From Prorocentrum cordatum (Eukaryota > Sar > Dinophyceae > Prorocentrales > Prorocentraceae), in assembly GCA_963575745.1 (NCBI GenBank), contig CAUYUJ010005715.1:1-57500 (forward strand): 57,500 bases of DNA. The letters run 5' to 3'. Every line of letters starts with the position of its first letter. Within the stretch, counting starts at the first letter, position 1. Position numbers and translations under genes: made by a program. The notes beneath the pieces are model-generated. The model did not search any database. It was not told the DNA's origin and saw nothing but the letters and a program-made list of their open reading frames with translations. Positions 32,075 to 43,256 of this stretch are shown here, piece after piece.

Positions 32075-32340
32075 CCGCCTCCTCCTCCTCCTCCTCCTCC
32101 TCCTCCTCCTCCTCCTCGTCCTCCTCCTCCTCCTCCTCCTCCTCCTCCTCCTCCTCCTCCTCACCCCCCTCTGCTCCCCCTCCTCCTGCTCTCCTCTGCC
32201 TCCATCTCCTCCTCTTGCTTCTCCTCCACATCCTTCTCCCCCCTCCTCCTCCCTCATCCACCTCCTCCACCCTTCCTCCACCTCCCACTCATCCTCCTCC
32301 CCCTGCACCCCCCCCTCGTGTTCATCTTCGTCGTTCTCAG
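32075..32340. repeat. CTC microsatellite and pyrimidine-rich tail
   Basis: Pure CTC at 32080-32160, then a mixed pyrimidine tract. Confidence 0.92.
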
Positions 32341-32369
32341 GGTCGGCGGCACCGGCCGTAAGGCCTTCG

Positions 32370-32480
32370 CAATAAACCCGTCGGAACGGAGGGGGCGCGC
32401 GAGCTGCAGGGCGAATAAGGGCTGGGACGGCTGCAGGGGGGGGGGGCGCGGTGCCGATGCCGTGCGTGCCCATAAAACTG
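32370..32480. repeat. 100-bp AAATAAA-family repeat, solitary copy
   Basis: Contains AATAAACCCGTCGGAACGGA, GGGGGCGCGCGAGCTG and GGGGCGCGGTGCCGATGCCG, followed by TGCGTGCCCATAAAACTGG. Confidence 0.75.
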
Positions 32481-32684
32481 GAACATAAATTATCCCGGCA
32501 AAGCAACCTAACAGCGATGTGTAGAAGCATATCTGAAAGCATTCCCCTTAAGATTCAGATGAAAATCCAGTTGTCGAATTCTGCTGTTCTCCTCGAAGTC
32601 GTACCTTCTCCTCGAAGTCGTAGTCGCATTCGCGATGACAGTCGCAGCGGCAACGGCAGTCGCAGTCACAGCCTCAGCCTCAGC

Positions 32685-33460
32685 CTGCCTCCTCCTCCTC
32701 CTCCTCTTTCTCCTGCTCCTCCTCCTCCTCCTCCTCCTCTTCCTCCTGCTCGTCTTCGTTCTCGTCCTCCTCGTCTTGCTCGTCCTCCTCCTCCTGGTGC
32801 TCTCTCCTCCTCCTCCTCCTCCTCCTCCTCCTCCTCCTCCTCCTCCTGGTGGTCCTCGTTCTCCTCCTCCTGGTGCTCTCCCCCCCCCTCCTCCTCCTCG
32901 TCCTCCTCCTCCTCCTCCTCCTCGTCCTCCTCCTCCTCTTCCTCCTCCTCCTCCTCCTCCTCCTCCTCCTCCTCCTCCTCCTGGTAGTCCTCCCCCTCCC
33001 CTCCTCCTCCTCCTCCTCCTCCTCCTCCTCCTCTTCCTGGTCGTCCTCGTTCTCGTCCTCCTCGTCGTGCTCGTCCTCCTCCTCCTGGTGTTCTCTCCTC
33101 CTCCTCCTCCTCCTCCTCCTCCTCCTCCTCCTCCTCCTGGTGGTCCTCGTTCTCCTCCTCCTGGTACTCTCCCCCCCCCTCCTCCTCCTCCTCCTCGTCC
33201 TCGTCCTCCTCCTCCTCCTCCTCCTCTTCCTCCTCCTCCTCCTCCTCCTCCTCCTCCTCCTGGTACTCCTCCCCCTCCCCTCCTCCTCCTCCTCTCTTCC
33301 TGGTCGTCCTCCTCCTCCTGGTCGTCCTCCTCCTCCTGCTCGTCCTCCTCCTCCTCCTGCTCGTCCTTTTTCTCCTGCTCCTCCTGCTCCTCGTCCTGCT
33401 CCTCCTCGTCCTCGTCCTCCTGGTCTTGCTCGTCCTCCTCCTCGTCGTGCTCTTGCCCCT
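32685..33460. repeat. CTC microsatellite with internal 290-bp duplication
   Basis: CTC arrays with landmark words CTCCTGGTGCTCTC, TGGTGGTCCTCGTTCTC and GTCGTCCTCGTTCTCGTCC in the same order in two units about 290 bp apart (starting near 32790 and 33080). Confidence 0.85.
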
Positions 33461-33463
33461 GCT

Positions 33464-33960
33464 GAAAATGTGGCCCAGAATGGAAGTTCTGGGAAGTCGA
33501 AGAGCACGAAGTTGCCTACAGTTGGCTACGGGCATTCAAAATGTGGCCCGGAATGGAGTTCTGGGAACTCGAAGAGCACGAAGTGGCCTACAGTTGGCTC
33601 CGGGCATTCAAAATGTGGCCCGGGAATGGAGTTCTGGGAACTCGAAGAGCACGAAGTGGCCTACAGTTGGCTCCGGGCATCCAAAATGTGGCCCGGAATG
33701 GAGTTCTGGGAACTCGAAGAGCACGAAGTGTGTGACTGTTGCATCCGGCCCTCAGAATGTGGCCCGGGAATGGAGTTCTGGGAACTCGAAGAGCACGAAG
33801 TGTGTGACTGTTGCATCCGGCCCTCCAGAATGTGGCCCGGGAATGGCGTTCTGGGATCTCGAAGAGCACGAAGTGTGTGACTGTTGCATCCGGGTATTGA
33901 GAATGTGGCCTGGGAATGGAGTTCTGGGAAGTCGAAGAGCACGAAGTGTGTGACTGTTGG
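33464..33960. repeat. 72-bp satellite, seven copies
   Basis: TGGCCC anchors at 33471, 33543, 33615, 33689, 33760, 33833 and 33906 (steps 71-74). The monomer contains AAAATGTGGCCCGGGAATGG, AGTTCTGGGAACTCGAAGAG and CACGAAGTG. The first three to four copies carry a CCTACAGTTGGCTCCGGGCA segment; the later ones carry TGTGACTGTTGCATCCGG. Two subfamilies are therefore arranged in blocks. Confidence 0.95.
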
Positions 33961-34079
33961 TGAAAAACGAGCCCGGCACCTGCCGCCCGGCAACTCCCAA
34001 CACCTGCCCGGACCCCCCTGTGGAGTGATCTGCTGCTCTCTTTTGATCCCACTAGAAACCTATCAGTCTTCGCTGTTAG

Positions 34080-35110
34080 GTAAAAACACGGTCGGAGTAG
34101 GAAGGGCGGGCTGTCGCGGGCGAGGAGCTGGGGCGTTTGTTGGGGGAAATGAGGCGGGTGCGCGGCGCCAGCACTGTGCGTGCCGAGTGAAACTGGTCGG
34201 GGCGGAGGGGGCGCGCTGGCTGCTTGGCGAAAAAGTGTTGGCTTGGGTGCGAAACGGAGGTAGCTGGCGCAACACCAGTTCCACGCGTGCCAAAATAAAA
34301 CCATCGCCGCGGAGGGAGCGCGCTGGTCGGTGGGCGAGGAGGAACTGGGGCGCTGCTGGGAAAAGAAGGAGGAGGGGGCACGGCGCCTGTGCCGCGCGTG
34401 CCGAAATAGAGTGGGCGCGGTGGCTGCTGGACGAGGAAGAGCTGGGCGCGGCTGCTGAGGGGGGATGGGGGCGTGCGCGGCGCCAGCACCGTCCGTGCCA
34501 AAATAAATTGGTCGGGGCGGAAGGGGCGAGCTGGCTAGCGGGCAGGGAAAAGCTGGGGGGGGCGGGGCGGAAGGGGAGCGCGGCTGGCTGCTGGGGGGAT
34601 ACAGGGAGGGCGCCGGCGCCAGTGCCGTGCGTGCCGACACGCTCGAAGCAGAAGCGCGCTCTGGCTGGCGGGTGGGGAGGTACTGGGGCGGCTGCTGCGG
34701 GGAGGAGGGAGCGCGAAGCAAGTGCCGTGCGTGCCGAACTAAAGCGGTCGGGGCGGAGGGGGCGCGCTGGCTGGCGGGCGAGCTGCAATGGGGAAAGAAG
34801 CGGGAGCGCGGCGCTGGCGCCGCGCATGACTTGGTCAGGGCGGAGAAGGCACGCTGGCTGATGGGCGAGAAGTAGCTGGGACTGGCTGCTGGCCGAGGAG
34901 GAGCTTAACTGGCCAGGGGTGCATGTGTGAGGGTGCAGGCGGTGCCGGCGCCGTGCGTGCCGAAATAAAGCTTTCGGGGCGGAGGGGGCGCGCTGGCTGG
35001 GGAGCGAAGAGGAGCTGGGACTGGCTGCTGGCCGAGGAAGAGCTGAGCTGGCCAGGGGTGGGTGGGTGGGTGAGATGGACGTGGTGCTGACGCCGAGCGT
35101 GTCGAAATAA
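34080..35110. repeat. 100-bp AAATAAA-family repeat, second array
   Basis: About nine diverged monomers in the same direction as 24895-26665, for example GTGCCAAAATAAATTGGTCG near 34495 and GTGCCGAAATAAAGCTTTCG near 34957. Confidence 0.85.
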
Positions 35111-35159
35111 AATGGTCGGAGCTCTAGACGCTCAGAGCAAGAGACTAACCCAGTCAACA

Positions 35160-35530
35160 CAAACCTGGGTCGGCCAGGGCCCTATCGCGACCTGGCCGAC
35201 CGCTTCGTAGCTCCCAAACAGAGGCCAAAGAAGGGCGGAGAGGTGGAAATCGGCCCTACGTGGCTCCCAAGGCTGGCCCAGCCAGGAAGGACTGGATGAC
35301 CCCCGTTAGCGCTGACCCCCCCCGTGATACGTGAGCCCCGACTTCTTGATTTTTGCACTACGTGACACCTTGAAGGCCTTGACGCATTCCCAGGGACCGG
35401 ATGTTTATCCTGAATCAGTTTTTGACGGCCCTGGGGCCCGCGGCGTGGGCCCCTGGTGCCGAAAACGGTAACAAAAACTCCTGTCGCCATGTTTGCACGA
35501 CGCGGGGGAGGTGCACGGTTTCCCCTGTGG
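35160..35530. other. No recognisable gene
   Basis: Ordinary-complexity sequence between repeat arrays with no supported coding frame. Confidence 0.4.
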
Positions 35531-35539
35531 CCGTAGGCG

Positions 35540-35790
35540 ACCCGAAGAGGAGGAAGAGGAGGAGGAGGAGGAGGAGAAGGAGGAGGGAGGAGGAGGAGGA
35601 GGAGGAGGAGCTGGAGGATGAGGAGGAGATGGAGGATGAGGAGGAGAAGGCGGAGGAAGAGGAAGGAAGAGTAAGGAGGAGGAGGAGGAGGAGGAGGAGG
35701 AGGAGGAGGAGGGGAGGAGGGAGGAGGATGAGGAGGAGGAGGAGGAGGAGCAGGAGGAGGGAAAAGGGGAGGAGGAGAACGGGTCGCCTA
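35540..35790. repeat. GGA/GAG microsatellite
   Basis: Purine-rich AGGAGG runs on the plus strand. Confidence 0.93.
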
Positions 35791-35969
35791 AGCCCTTCGG
35801 AGAAACCCTCCAGGGGGGGGCGGCTGTGTTGCGCGAGCCCCCCGTACCGCGCCAGCATCCGCGCCGCGAGACCGCGGCCCCGGCGCCCAGGGCGCACGCA
35901 GACCGAGTGGACGAGGGCCGTGCGGCCATCGGGCACGTTCGAGCCCAGTGCCTCTCACGAGCGGCGAGC

Positions 35970-36052
35970 AGCCCTCCTCCTCCTCCTCCTCCTCCTCCTC
36001 CTCCTCCTCCTCTTCCTCCTCCTCCTCCTCCCATCATCAATCATCATCATCA

Positions 36053-36106
<54 letters not shown>

Positions 36107-36128
36107 TCATCGTCATCCTCATCATCCA

Positions 36129-36179
<51 letters not shown>

Positions 36180-36215
36180 CATCCTCATCCTCATCCCTCA
36201 TCATCATCATCATCA

Positions 36216-36249
<34 letters not shown>

Positions 36250-36253
36250 GCAG

Positions 36254-36333
<80 letters not shown>

Positions 36334-36398
36334 CCATCCTTATCACCACCACCACCACCACCATCATCATCATCAGCATCATCATCACCATCATCCGG

Positions 36399-36429
<31 letters not shown>

Positions 36430-36726
36430 GCATCATCATCATCAGCAGCAGCATCAAAAACCCATCACCATCAGCATCCTCACTACCACCACCATCATCA
36501 GAATCACCACTATCATAAGAATTATCATCGGCATCATCATCATCAGCAGCATCAAGAGCATCTCCATCAGCAGCAGCATCAGCATCATCAGCAGCATCGT
36601 CATCCGAATCATCATAGTCATTATCATCAGCATAATTACCATGATCATCATCATAATCAGCATCATCACCGTCATCATCATCAGCATCAGCATCATCACC
36701 ATCATCATCGTCATCCTCATCATCCA

Positions 36727-36803
<77 letters not shown>

Positions 36804-36825
36804 GCACCATCCACATCCATAAAAG
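35970..36825. repeat. CTC then CAT microsatellite
   Basis: CTC at 35972-36030, then near-continuous CAT repeats with CAG, CAC and CGT variants to 36822. It occupies the place that a CTC tract holds in later higher-order units. Confidence 0.95.
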
Positions 36826-37070
36826 CTCCTCCCTGTCGAACCCCAGGGCCAATCGGAAGGGCGGGCCGGGCGTCTCGCCTGAGACCTCCGTACAAGCTAT
36901 AACACAAAAACATTAAAACCGGCAGCATATTCAAAAATGGGCAACGGGTGATTTTCAAAATGTGGCCCTCGCCTTAGCACTGCGCACACTCGATATAGAA
37001 TATTTCAAGAGCTTCATGGATTGAGGGTGGGTCGTTCTCACAATGCGGTTCTCGCCTCAGCGCCGCGCAC

Positions 37071-39175
37071 TTTTTCTCACCTGCACGAAGGAACCCAGTT
37101 GCACGACGGACGACGGACGAACGAAGGACGACGACGAAAAACGATCAAAGAGCGCGCGGGGGGGGGAGGGGCGAGGGGAAAAGGGGAGGAGGGCCAAGGG
37201 GGGGCGCCCGCGCGCGCAACGCCAGCCCCTCACGGCCCCGTCGCGGCACCGCCGGTGCCTCCGCGGGCCCCGGCTTCGCGAGGCCCTGGCGCGGGCAGGC
37301 CTATAGGCCGGCCTGGCCAGCCCAGCTGCCGGGGGAGCTGCCTGCAGCAACCGCCCCCTCTCTGTGGCCGCCTCCGCGTCGCGGGCGACCAGCGCCGCAG
37401 CGGCGTCGAGGAGCGCGATCCGCGCCCCCCGGAAGCTGCGGCCGCGCAGGGTGACACCCAGCAGGGGCGCCAACTCCCGCGCGGCGGCCCAGCCGCTCGC
37501 CAGACGGCCGCGGATCGCCTCAAGGAGCTCGTCGCGGGCGACCTCATCGGCCGACGCCAGCTGCTCGCCCGCCGCCGCGCGGGGCCAGCATGGGCGGCGC
37601 CTTGATCGCCTCCCCGGGACCGGCTGCCAGCCCTTCTCGAGAAGCACCTCCACTGGCTCTGAGCCGGGAGGGGACACGACCTCAGCCGCGGCCGACGGGG
37701 GAGCGTCGGCGGCCAGCAGCGGCGGGCTCCGTGCGGCGGCCGAGGGCTGGACCGCCGCGGAGGGACCCACCTCGACCGGATCCGGCTCAGCCACGGCGGG
37801 CCGAGACGCGTCCGCGAGGAGAGCAGCAGGGGCTGGGGACCAGCCGCCCCACCGCCGAAGGCAGAGGCGCGCCAGCGTCACCTCGCTGCTGGCCACCGTC
37901 GCGGCCGGAACCAACTCGACCTGCGGCGGATCCGCATCGCGCGATCCCACAGGGAGCCCAACAGCGTCACCGCCCGGGGGGGTGCAGGGTCCGCCCCGGA
38001 GGGCGGGGGCGCCGCCCCGCCGCGCCGCTTCCGTCTCGCCCCGCCGCCACGGGCCTCGGGTCCGGGAGGAATCACCTCGACCGGTCCGGGAGGAGACACA
38101 TACACCGGAGAAACACCGAGCGGCCGTCGCGCGCATGGGGCATCCCACAGCGCCACCAACTGCTGGACCTTCCCTGCCCGCCCAGACGCCGAAGCAGGCT
38201 GGCGGGACCCGGGTGGCGCGTACAGCCGTCGAGCCCGAAGCCGACGCCAGGCCAGCCGACCCCGCGGCCATCGCGGGAGTTCGCGGGCAAGCGAGGTCAT
38301 CTGCCTCTTCGAACTCTTCCTCCTCGTCCGCGTCCGCCCAGGGCTCTCGCGGAGCACGAGTTTCGCAGGACAGCGCGACGCGGGAGGCGCGGGCGCGGGC
38401 GCCAGAATGGCGCAGCCGGGCGCCTCGCTGCTGCTGCTGCCGCTGCTGCCGCCCGCACTGCTCGGGGGGTCCGCGCGGCGGCGGCGCCGGCCATGGCGCC
38501 GGCCACCATCGAGGCGGCCCCCACCGCTGCCACATGCCGCGCCCACACTGGAGGCGCCGCCACTCCCGCAGCCGTGGGGCACCGGTTCCTGGGGTCTGAC
38601 GTCCACCGCAGCAGGATGCCGTCGGGGACAACGGAAGTCCGGTAGCCCCGCAGCCCCACGATCCGCCGGGCTGCTGCCACGAGCTGGGCGCGGTCTATGC
38701 CGTTGCCGCCCCCGCCGTCCACGCAGCTGGCCCCCTCGGCCGGAGCTGCCTCCGCAAGAGCCGACGCTGTCGGAGGAGGCGCCGCTGCCGCCAGCGGAGG
38801 TGCCGCTGCGGCCGCTGGCGCAGTGGCCGCCCCCGCCGCCCCTGACCCGTCCTCCTCCAGCGCCGACTCGCTGGAGTAGTAGCTGGACGCCTCCTCGTCC
38901 TCCTCGTCCCCTGACGCCTCCCCCTTCACCGCCAGCGTGGGCGGTGAGAGCGCCCGCTCGCTCTCCCGCCGTTGCGGCGGTGGCGGCGCGGGAGGGGGCT
39001 CCGTCGCCAAGTTGCGGCGGCTCCGCCTGCAGCGCGCCGGGCTGCGGCTGCGGTCCGAGCGCCAGCCGACTCGGCGCTTGCGATCCTCCCGCGGCCGCGG
39101 GGAGCGCGCCCGGCCACGCTGGGGGGTCCGCGAAGCCGGCCGCTCCGCCTGGCCAAGCCGCTGCCGTTGCTGCCG
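37071..39175 (-). mobile_element. 2.1-kb insertion (probable retrocopy), coding-like on minus strand
   Basis: Interrupts an 83-bp monomer exactly within CGCAC/ATTCG. GCAC is found on both sides (37067-37070 and 39176-39179), so a 4-bp target duplication is likely. Read on the minus strand the insert ends in AAAAA against the duplication, as in target-primed reverse transcription. The coding-like minus-strand frames include an SR-rich basic N-terminus (RSPRPREDRKRRVGWRSDRS), an acidic/Ser stretch (GDEEDEEASSYYSSESALEE), LRGYRTSVVPDGILLRWTSD, then in other frames WADADEEEEFEEADDLACP and DELLEAIRGRLASGWAAARE. The frame changes several times, so it is a pseudogene. The source family is not recognised. 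It may be a host mRNA or a retroelement ORF1. Confidence 0.75.
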
Positions 39176-40998
39176 GCACATTCGCCTTAAACAATTTAAG
39201 AGTTTCACGGACTGAAGGCGACTCTCTTTCGAAATGTGGCTCTCGCCGCAGCGCCGCGCACATTCGTAAGCTTCACGGACGCTCATAGTTGACAATCAAA
39301 CAACGGTGTTTCGGAACGATTCAGGAGTGTCAGGCGCGACAGCTACGTCGATTCGCAGTGTTGAAATTCCAGGAATGGTGTTCTAGCACGATTCAGGATC
39401 GCTGAGACGCAACAGTCAAGTTGACTCGTGGCGTTGAAATCCCGAGAATGGTGTCTGGCACGCTCCAAGATGCTCAAATGTTTGTCTCCAAACGAGGCAC
39501 TTTCCAAAGTGGAATGAATCCCTGGAGAGGTCTATGAAGAGGGCACTGGGAGGAGGGGTTATTTCAACAACGTTGATGTTTCTTGGGTTTACACGGGTCC
39601 TCATCCTCCTCCTCCTCCTCCTCCTGCTCTTCCCCCTCCTCCTCCTCCTCCTCCCCTCCTCCTCCTCCTCCTCCTCCTCTTCTTCCTCCTCTTCCTCCTC
39701 CTCCTCCTCCTCCTCCTCCTCCTCCGCCTCCTCCGCCTCCTCCTCCTCCTCCTCCTCCTCCTCCTCCTTCTCCTCCTCATCCTCATCCTCTTCCTCCCTC
39801 CTCTCTTTCTTTTCCTCATGAATAATTGCCCCCTTGTCGCACCCCGAGGGCGGTCGAAAGGGCCGTCCAGGCGTTTCGCCTGAGACCTCCTCACCACCTA
39901 GGGCTCGAGCATGAAATTTGCAACCGGTTTACGAATGGAGGGCGGGCCGTCTTCTAAATATAGCGTTCGCCTTGGCGTCGCGCACATTCGTTTGGAAAGT
40001 TTGGAATCGTTTCACGGATGGGGGGCGGGTGGTTTTCAAACTGTGGCTCTCGCCTTAGCGCCGCGCACATGTGCTTTCAGGGTTTGCAAGAACTTCACGG
40101 ATGAAGGGCGGCTCCTCTTCAAACTGTTGCTCGTGCCTTAGCGCCGCGCTCGTTCGCCTTAAAGGTTTTCAACAGCGCAGAGGATTCGCATGGTTAACGT
40201 CCCAGAAATGTTGTTTCGGCATGATGTCGGACTGTCAGGGCGCAGCAGTTACGTTGATTCGCGGTGCTGAAGTCCCAGGAATGGCATTATGGCACGAATC
40301 TGGATCGTCTGAACGCAACAGTACTGGTGATTCGCGTCGTTGAAGTCCCAGGAAGTGCGTTCTGGCATGATTCAGGATATCCTAGCGGTTGTCCTCCAAC
40401 GGGGCACTTCCCTCAGTGATACGTTATCCTTGTCGGGGTCTATGAAGAGGGAAGAAGGGATGGTAGATGCCAATATCGTTTATGAGTCTTGGGTTTGCAC
40501 TAACACCCTGCAAGCACTCTGCCTGGGACCGCGAAAGCCTCTGAGACAGCCCCTGGGAATGCCATATCCCCAGGACCAGAATACAAACTGCATGCCGCAG
40601 CCTGGAGCCCCCTCCTCCTCCTCCTCCTCCTCATCCTCCTCCTCCTCCTCCTCCTCCTGCTCTTCGTCCTCCTCCTTTTCATCCTCCTCCTCTTCCTCGT
40701 CCTCCTCCTCATCATCATCCTGCTCTTTTTCCTCCTCCTCTTCCCTCCCACTCCTCCCCCCTCCCCCTCCCCCTCCTCCTGCTCCTCCTCCTCCTCCTCC
40801 TCCTCGTCCTCCTCCTCCTCGTCCTCCTCCCCCTCGTCCTCCTCCTCCTCCTCCTCCTCCTCCTCCCTCCTCCTCCTCCTCCTCCTCCTCATCCGTCTTT
40901 TTTTTTTTCCTTCTGTCGCACCCCGAGACGTGTCGGAAGGGCGGCCCAGGTTCCGCTTGAGACATCCTTACCTTCTATGACTCTTGAATTGGGAATCG

Positions 40999-41290
40999 AC
41001 AACAGTGTTACGGACTGAGGGCGGGCGGTCTTCAAAATGTGGCTCTCGCCTCAGCGTCGCGCACATTCGTCGTTAAAGATTGCAGCAGCTTCACGGATGG
41101 AGGGCGGCTCCTCTTCAAACTGTGGCTCTTGCCTTAGCGCCGCGCACATTCGGTGTAACATCTTGCACCAGCTTCACTGATGGAGGGCGGGCCGTTTTCA
41201 AAATGTGGCTCTCGCTTTAGCGCCGCGCGCAGTCGTCCTAGAAGCTTGCAAGAGCTTCACGGATGGAGACCGCACATTCGTCTTAGAAGT
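40999..41290. repeat. 83-bp monomer array within higher-order unit
   Basis: TGTGGCTC occurs at 41038, 41121 and 41204 (period 83). The monomer contains TTCAAAATGTGGCTCTCGCC, TTAGCGCCGCGCACATTCG and GCTTCACGGATGGAGGGCGG. The same monomers occur at 36950-37070, 39180-39280, 39930-40170 and 42040-42380. Confidence 0.93.
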
Positions 41291-42810
41291 CCTCATAAAG
41301 GCCGAGGAGTAGCATGTTGAACGCGATGCTAAATTCCACTAACAATGTTATGTCACGAATTCGGATCGCCAGGACGCAAAAGTATTGCTGATTCGCGGCC
41401 GTGAAGCCCCAGGAATGGTGTTCTGGCACGGCTCAAGATTTTCAGACAGTTGTCTTCCAACGGGGCAGTTCCTTCAGTGAAAATGAAATCATGTAGGGAC
41501 CGATGAATAAGGAACTTAGGGTGAGGGTTTCTTGCAACATCGTCGACAAGCCTTGGGATTACACTGGTCCTTCCTCCCTCGCTCCCACCCTACCTCCCTC
41601 CATCCCTCCCTCCCTCCCTCACTCCCTCCTCCCTCCTTCCCTCCCTTTCTCCCTCCCTCCCTCCCTCCCCCACCTCCTTCCCCCTCCCCCTCCCCCCCCT
41701 CCTCCTCCTCCTCCTCCCTCCTCCTCCTCCCTCCTCCTCCTCCTCTCCTCCTCCTCCTCCTCCTCCTCCTCCTCCTCCTCCCCTCCTCCTCCTCCTCCTC
41801 CTCCTCCTCCTCCTCCTCTCCTCCCCCTCCTCCTCCTCCCTCCTCTCTCCTCCTCCTCCTCCTCCTCCTCCTCCTCCTCCTCCTCCTCCTCCTCCTCCTC
41901 CTCCCCCTCCTCCTCCTCGTCCGCCTCCTCCTCCTCCTCCTGTTCCTCCTCCATTCCTTTTGCCGTATTAATAACTTCCCCCTGTCGCACCCCGAGGTTC
42001 GCCTGAGACTTCCTCACCACGTATGACTCTGAAGCTTAAAAATTGGCAGCAGCTCCTCTGATGGAGGACGGGTGGTTTTCAACATGTAAATGTGGCTCTC
42101 GCCTTAGCGCCGCGCACATTCGTTCTAAACAATTTGCAAAAGCTTCACGGATTGAGGATCACCCGTTTCCAAAATGTGAGCCTCGCCTTAGCGTCGCGCA
42201 CATTCGTTTAATGCAAGAGCTTCACGGATTGAGGATAACCCGTTTTCGAAGTGTGGCTCTCGTGTTAGCGCTTCGCACATTCGTTCATAACATCTGCAAG
42301 GGTTTCACGGATTGAGGGCGGTTCCTTTTCAAAATGTGGTTCTCGCCTTAGCGCCACGCACATTCGTTCATAATATTTGCACGAGTTCCACGGATTCCCA
42401 TGATCAACGTACCAGAAACAGTGTTTGGGAAGGATTCATGATTTTACGGGTGCAACAATTGCGTTAATTCGCGGTGTTGGAATCCCAAGAATGGCATTCT
42501 GGCACGATCCAGGGTTGTCAAGACGCAACAGTCAGGTTGATCCGTGGCCTTGGAATCCCGAGGACAATGTTTTGGCATGCTTCTGGGTCTTCAAACGGTT
42601 GTCTTCCAACGGGGCAGATCCCTCAATCGAAATGAACCGTTGTAGGGGCCTATGAAGAGGGAGCTTGGAGGGAGGGTGTATTCCAACATCGTTGATGGCT
42701 CTTCGGTTTACACTGGTCCTCCTCATCTTCCTCCTCCTCCTCCTCCTCCTCCCCCTCCTTCTCCTCCCATCCATCTTCCTCCTCTTCCTCCTCCTCGTTC
42801 CCCCCCGTTC

Positions 42811-43110
42811 CTCCACTCAAGCCCTCGCGTTCTAGGACTTTGGGGCGCGATCCCGTCCCAGATGAAAAAAAGTACGGCGGAACGCTTCTGGCCGCTTTCG
42901 GCCTCCAAGGGCTTTCGCTGGGCTGGGGCCGTTATAGAACGACTTGGGATGAGGAGCCAGCCCATGGGAAAGGGTCGGGACGTCGCATGTCTGGATTCCG
43001 CGCGGGGCATCTGCGCAAAAATGCGCCGTATCCAAGCGGGCGCGGACCAGGGGCCCGGCCCGCGAGACCGTGGATACGGATGTAGCTTCCGCCCACTAGA
43101 GGAGAAAAAA
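42811..43110. other. No recognisable gene
   Basis: Unique-looking sequence after the higher-order array. No supported frame. Confidence 0.4.
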
Positions 43111-43256
43111 CTGCATAAACATAAACTGTCCGAAGTCCGCGTGGATCCCCTCCCTGGCGCGCGGAGCGCGCCTGGGGCGGCGACGGAGGCGCCGCCAAGG
43201 GGGCCCAGCGCCGATCCGAGAAATCCGCGCGGAGCTCTGAAAAATTATATGTTTGC
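43111..43256. repeat. Foldback family A, copy 2
   Basis: CTGCATAAACATAAACTG, GCGCGGAGCGCGCCTGGGGC, GGCGCCGCCAAGGGGGCCCA, GCGCCGATCCGAGAAATCCG and CGCGGAGCTCTGAAAAATTA follow the same order as in 21498-21683. Confidence 0.8.

Larger units (their letters stand above)
36835..42810. repeat. Higher-order tandem repeat, units of about 0.9-1.08 kb
   Basis: The anchor GTCGCACCCCGAG (GTCGAACCCCAGG in the first unit) falls at 36835, 39836, 40915 and 41984. Each unit has a short TCGCCTGAGAC..CCTCAC block, several 83-bp monomers, a unique block of about 300 bp (GGAATGGTGTTCTGGCACGA through GGTCTATGAAGAGGGA to TTTACACTGGTCCTCCTC) and a CTC-rich microsatellite. Steps 39836-40915-41984 are 1079 and 1069 bp. 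The first unit is 3001 bp because of the 2105-bp insert at 37071-39175; without it the unit is about 890 bp. Confidence 0.93.
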
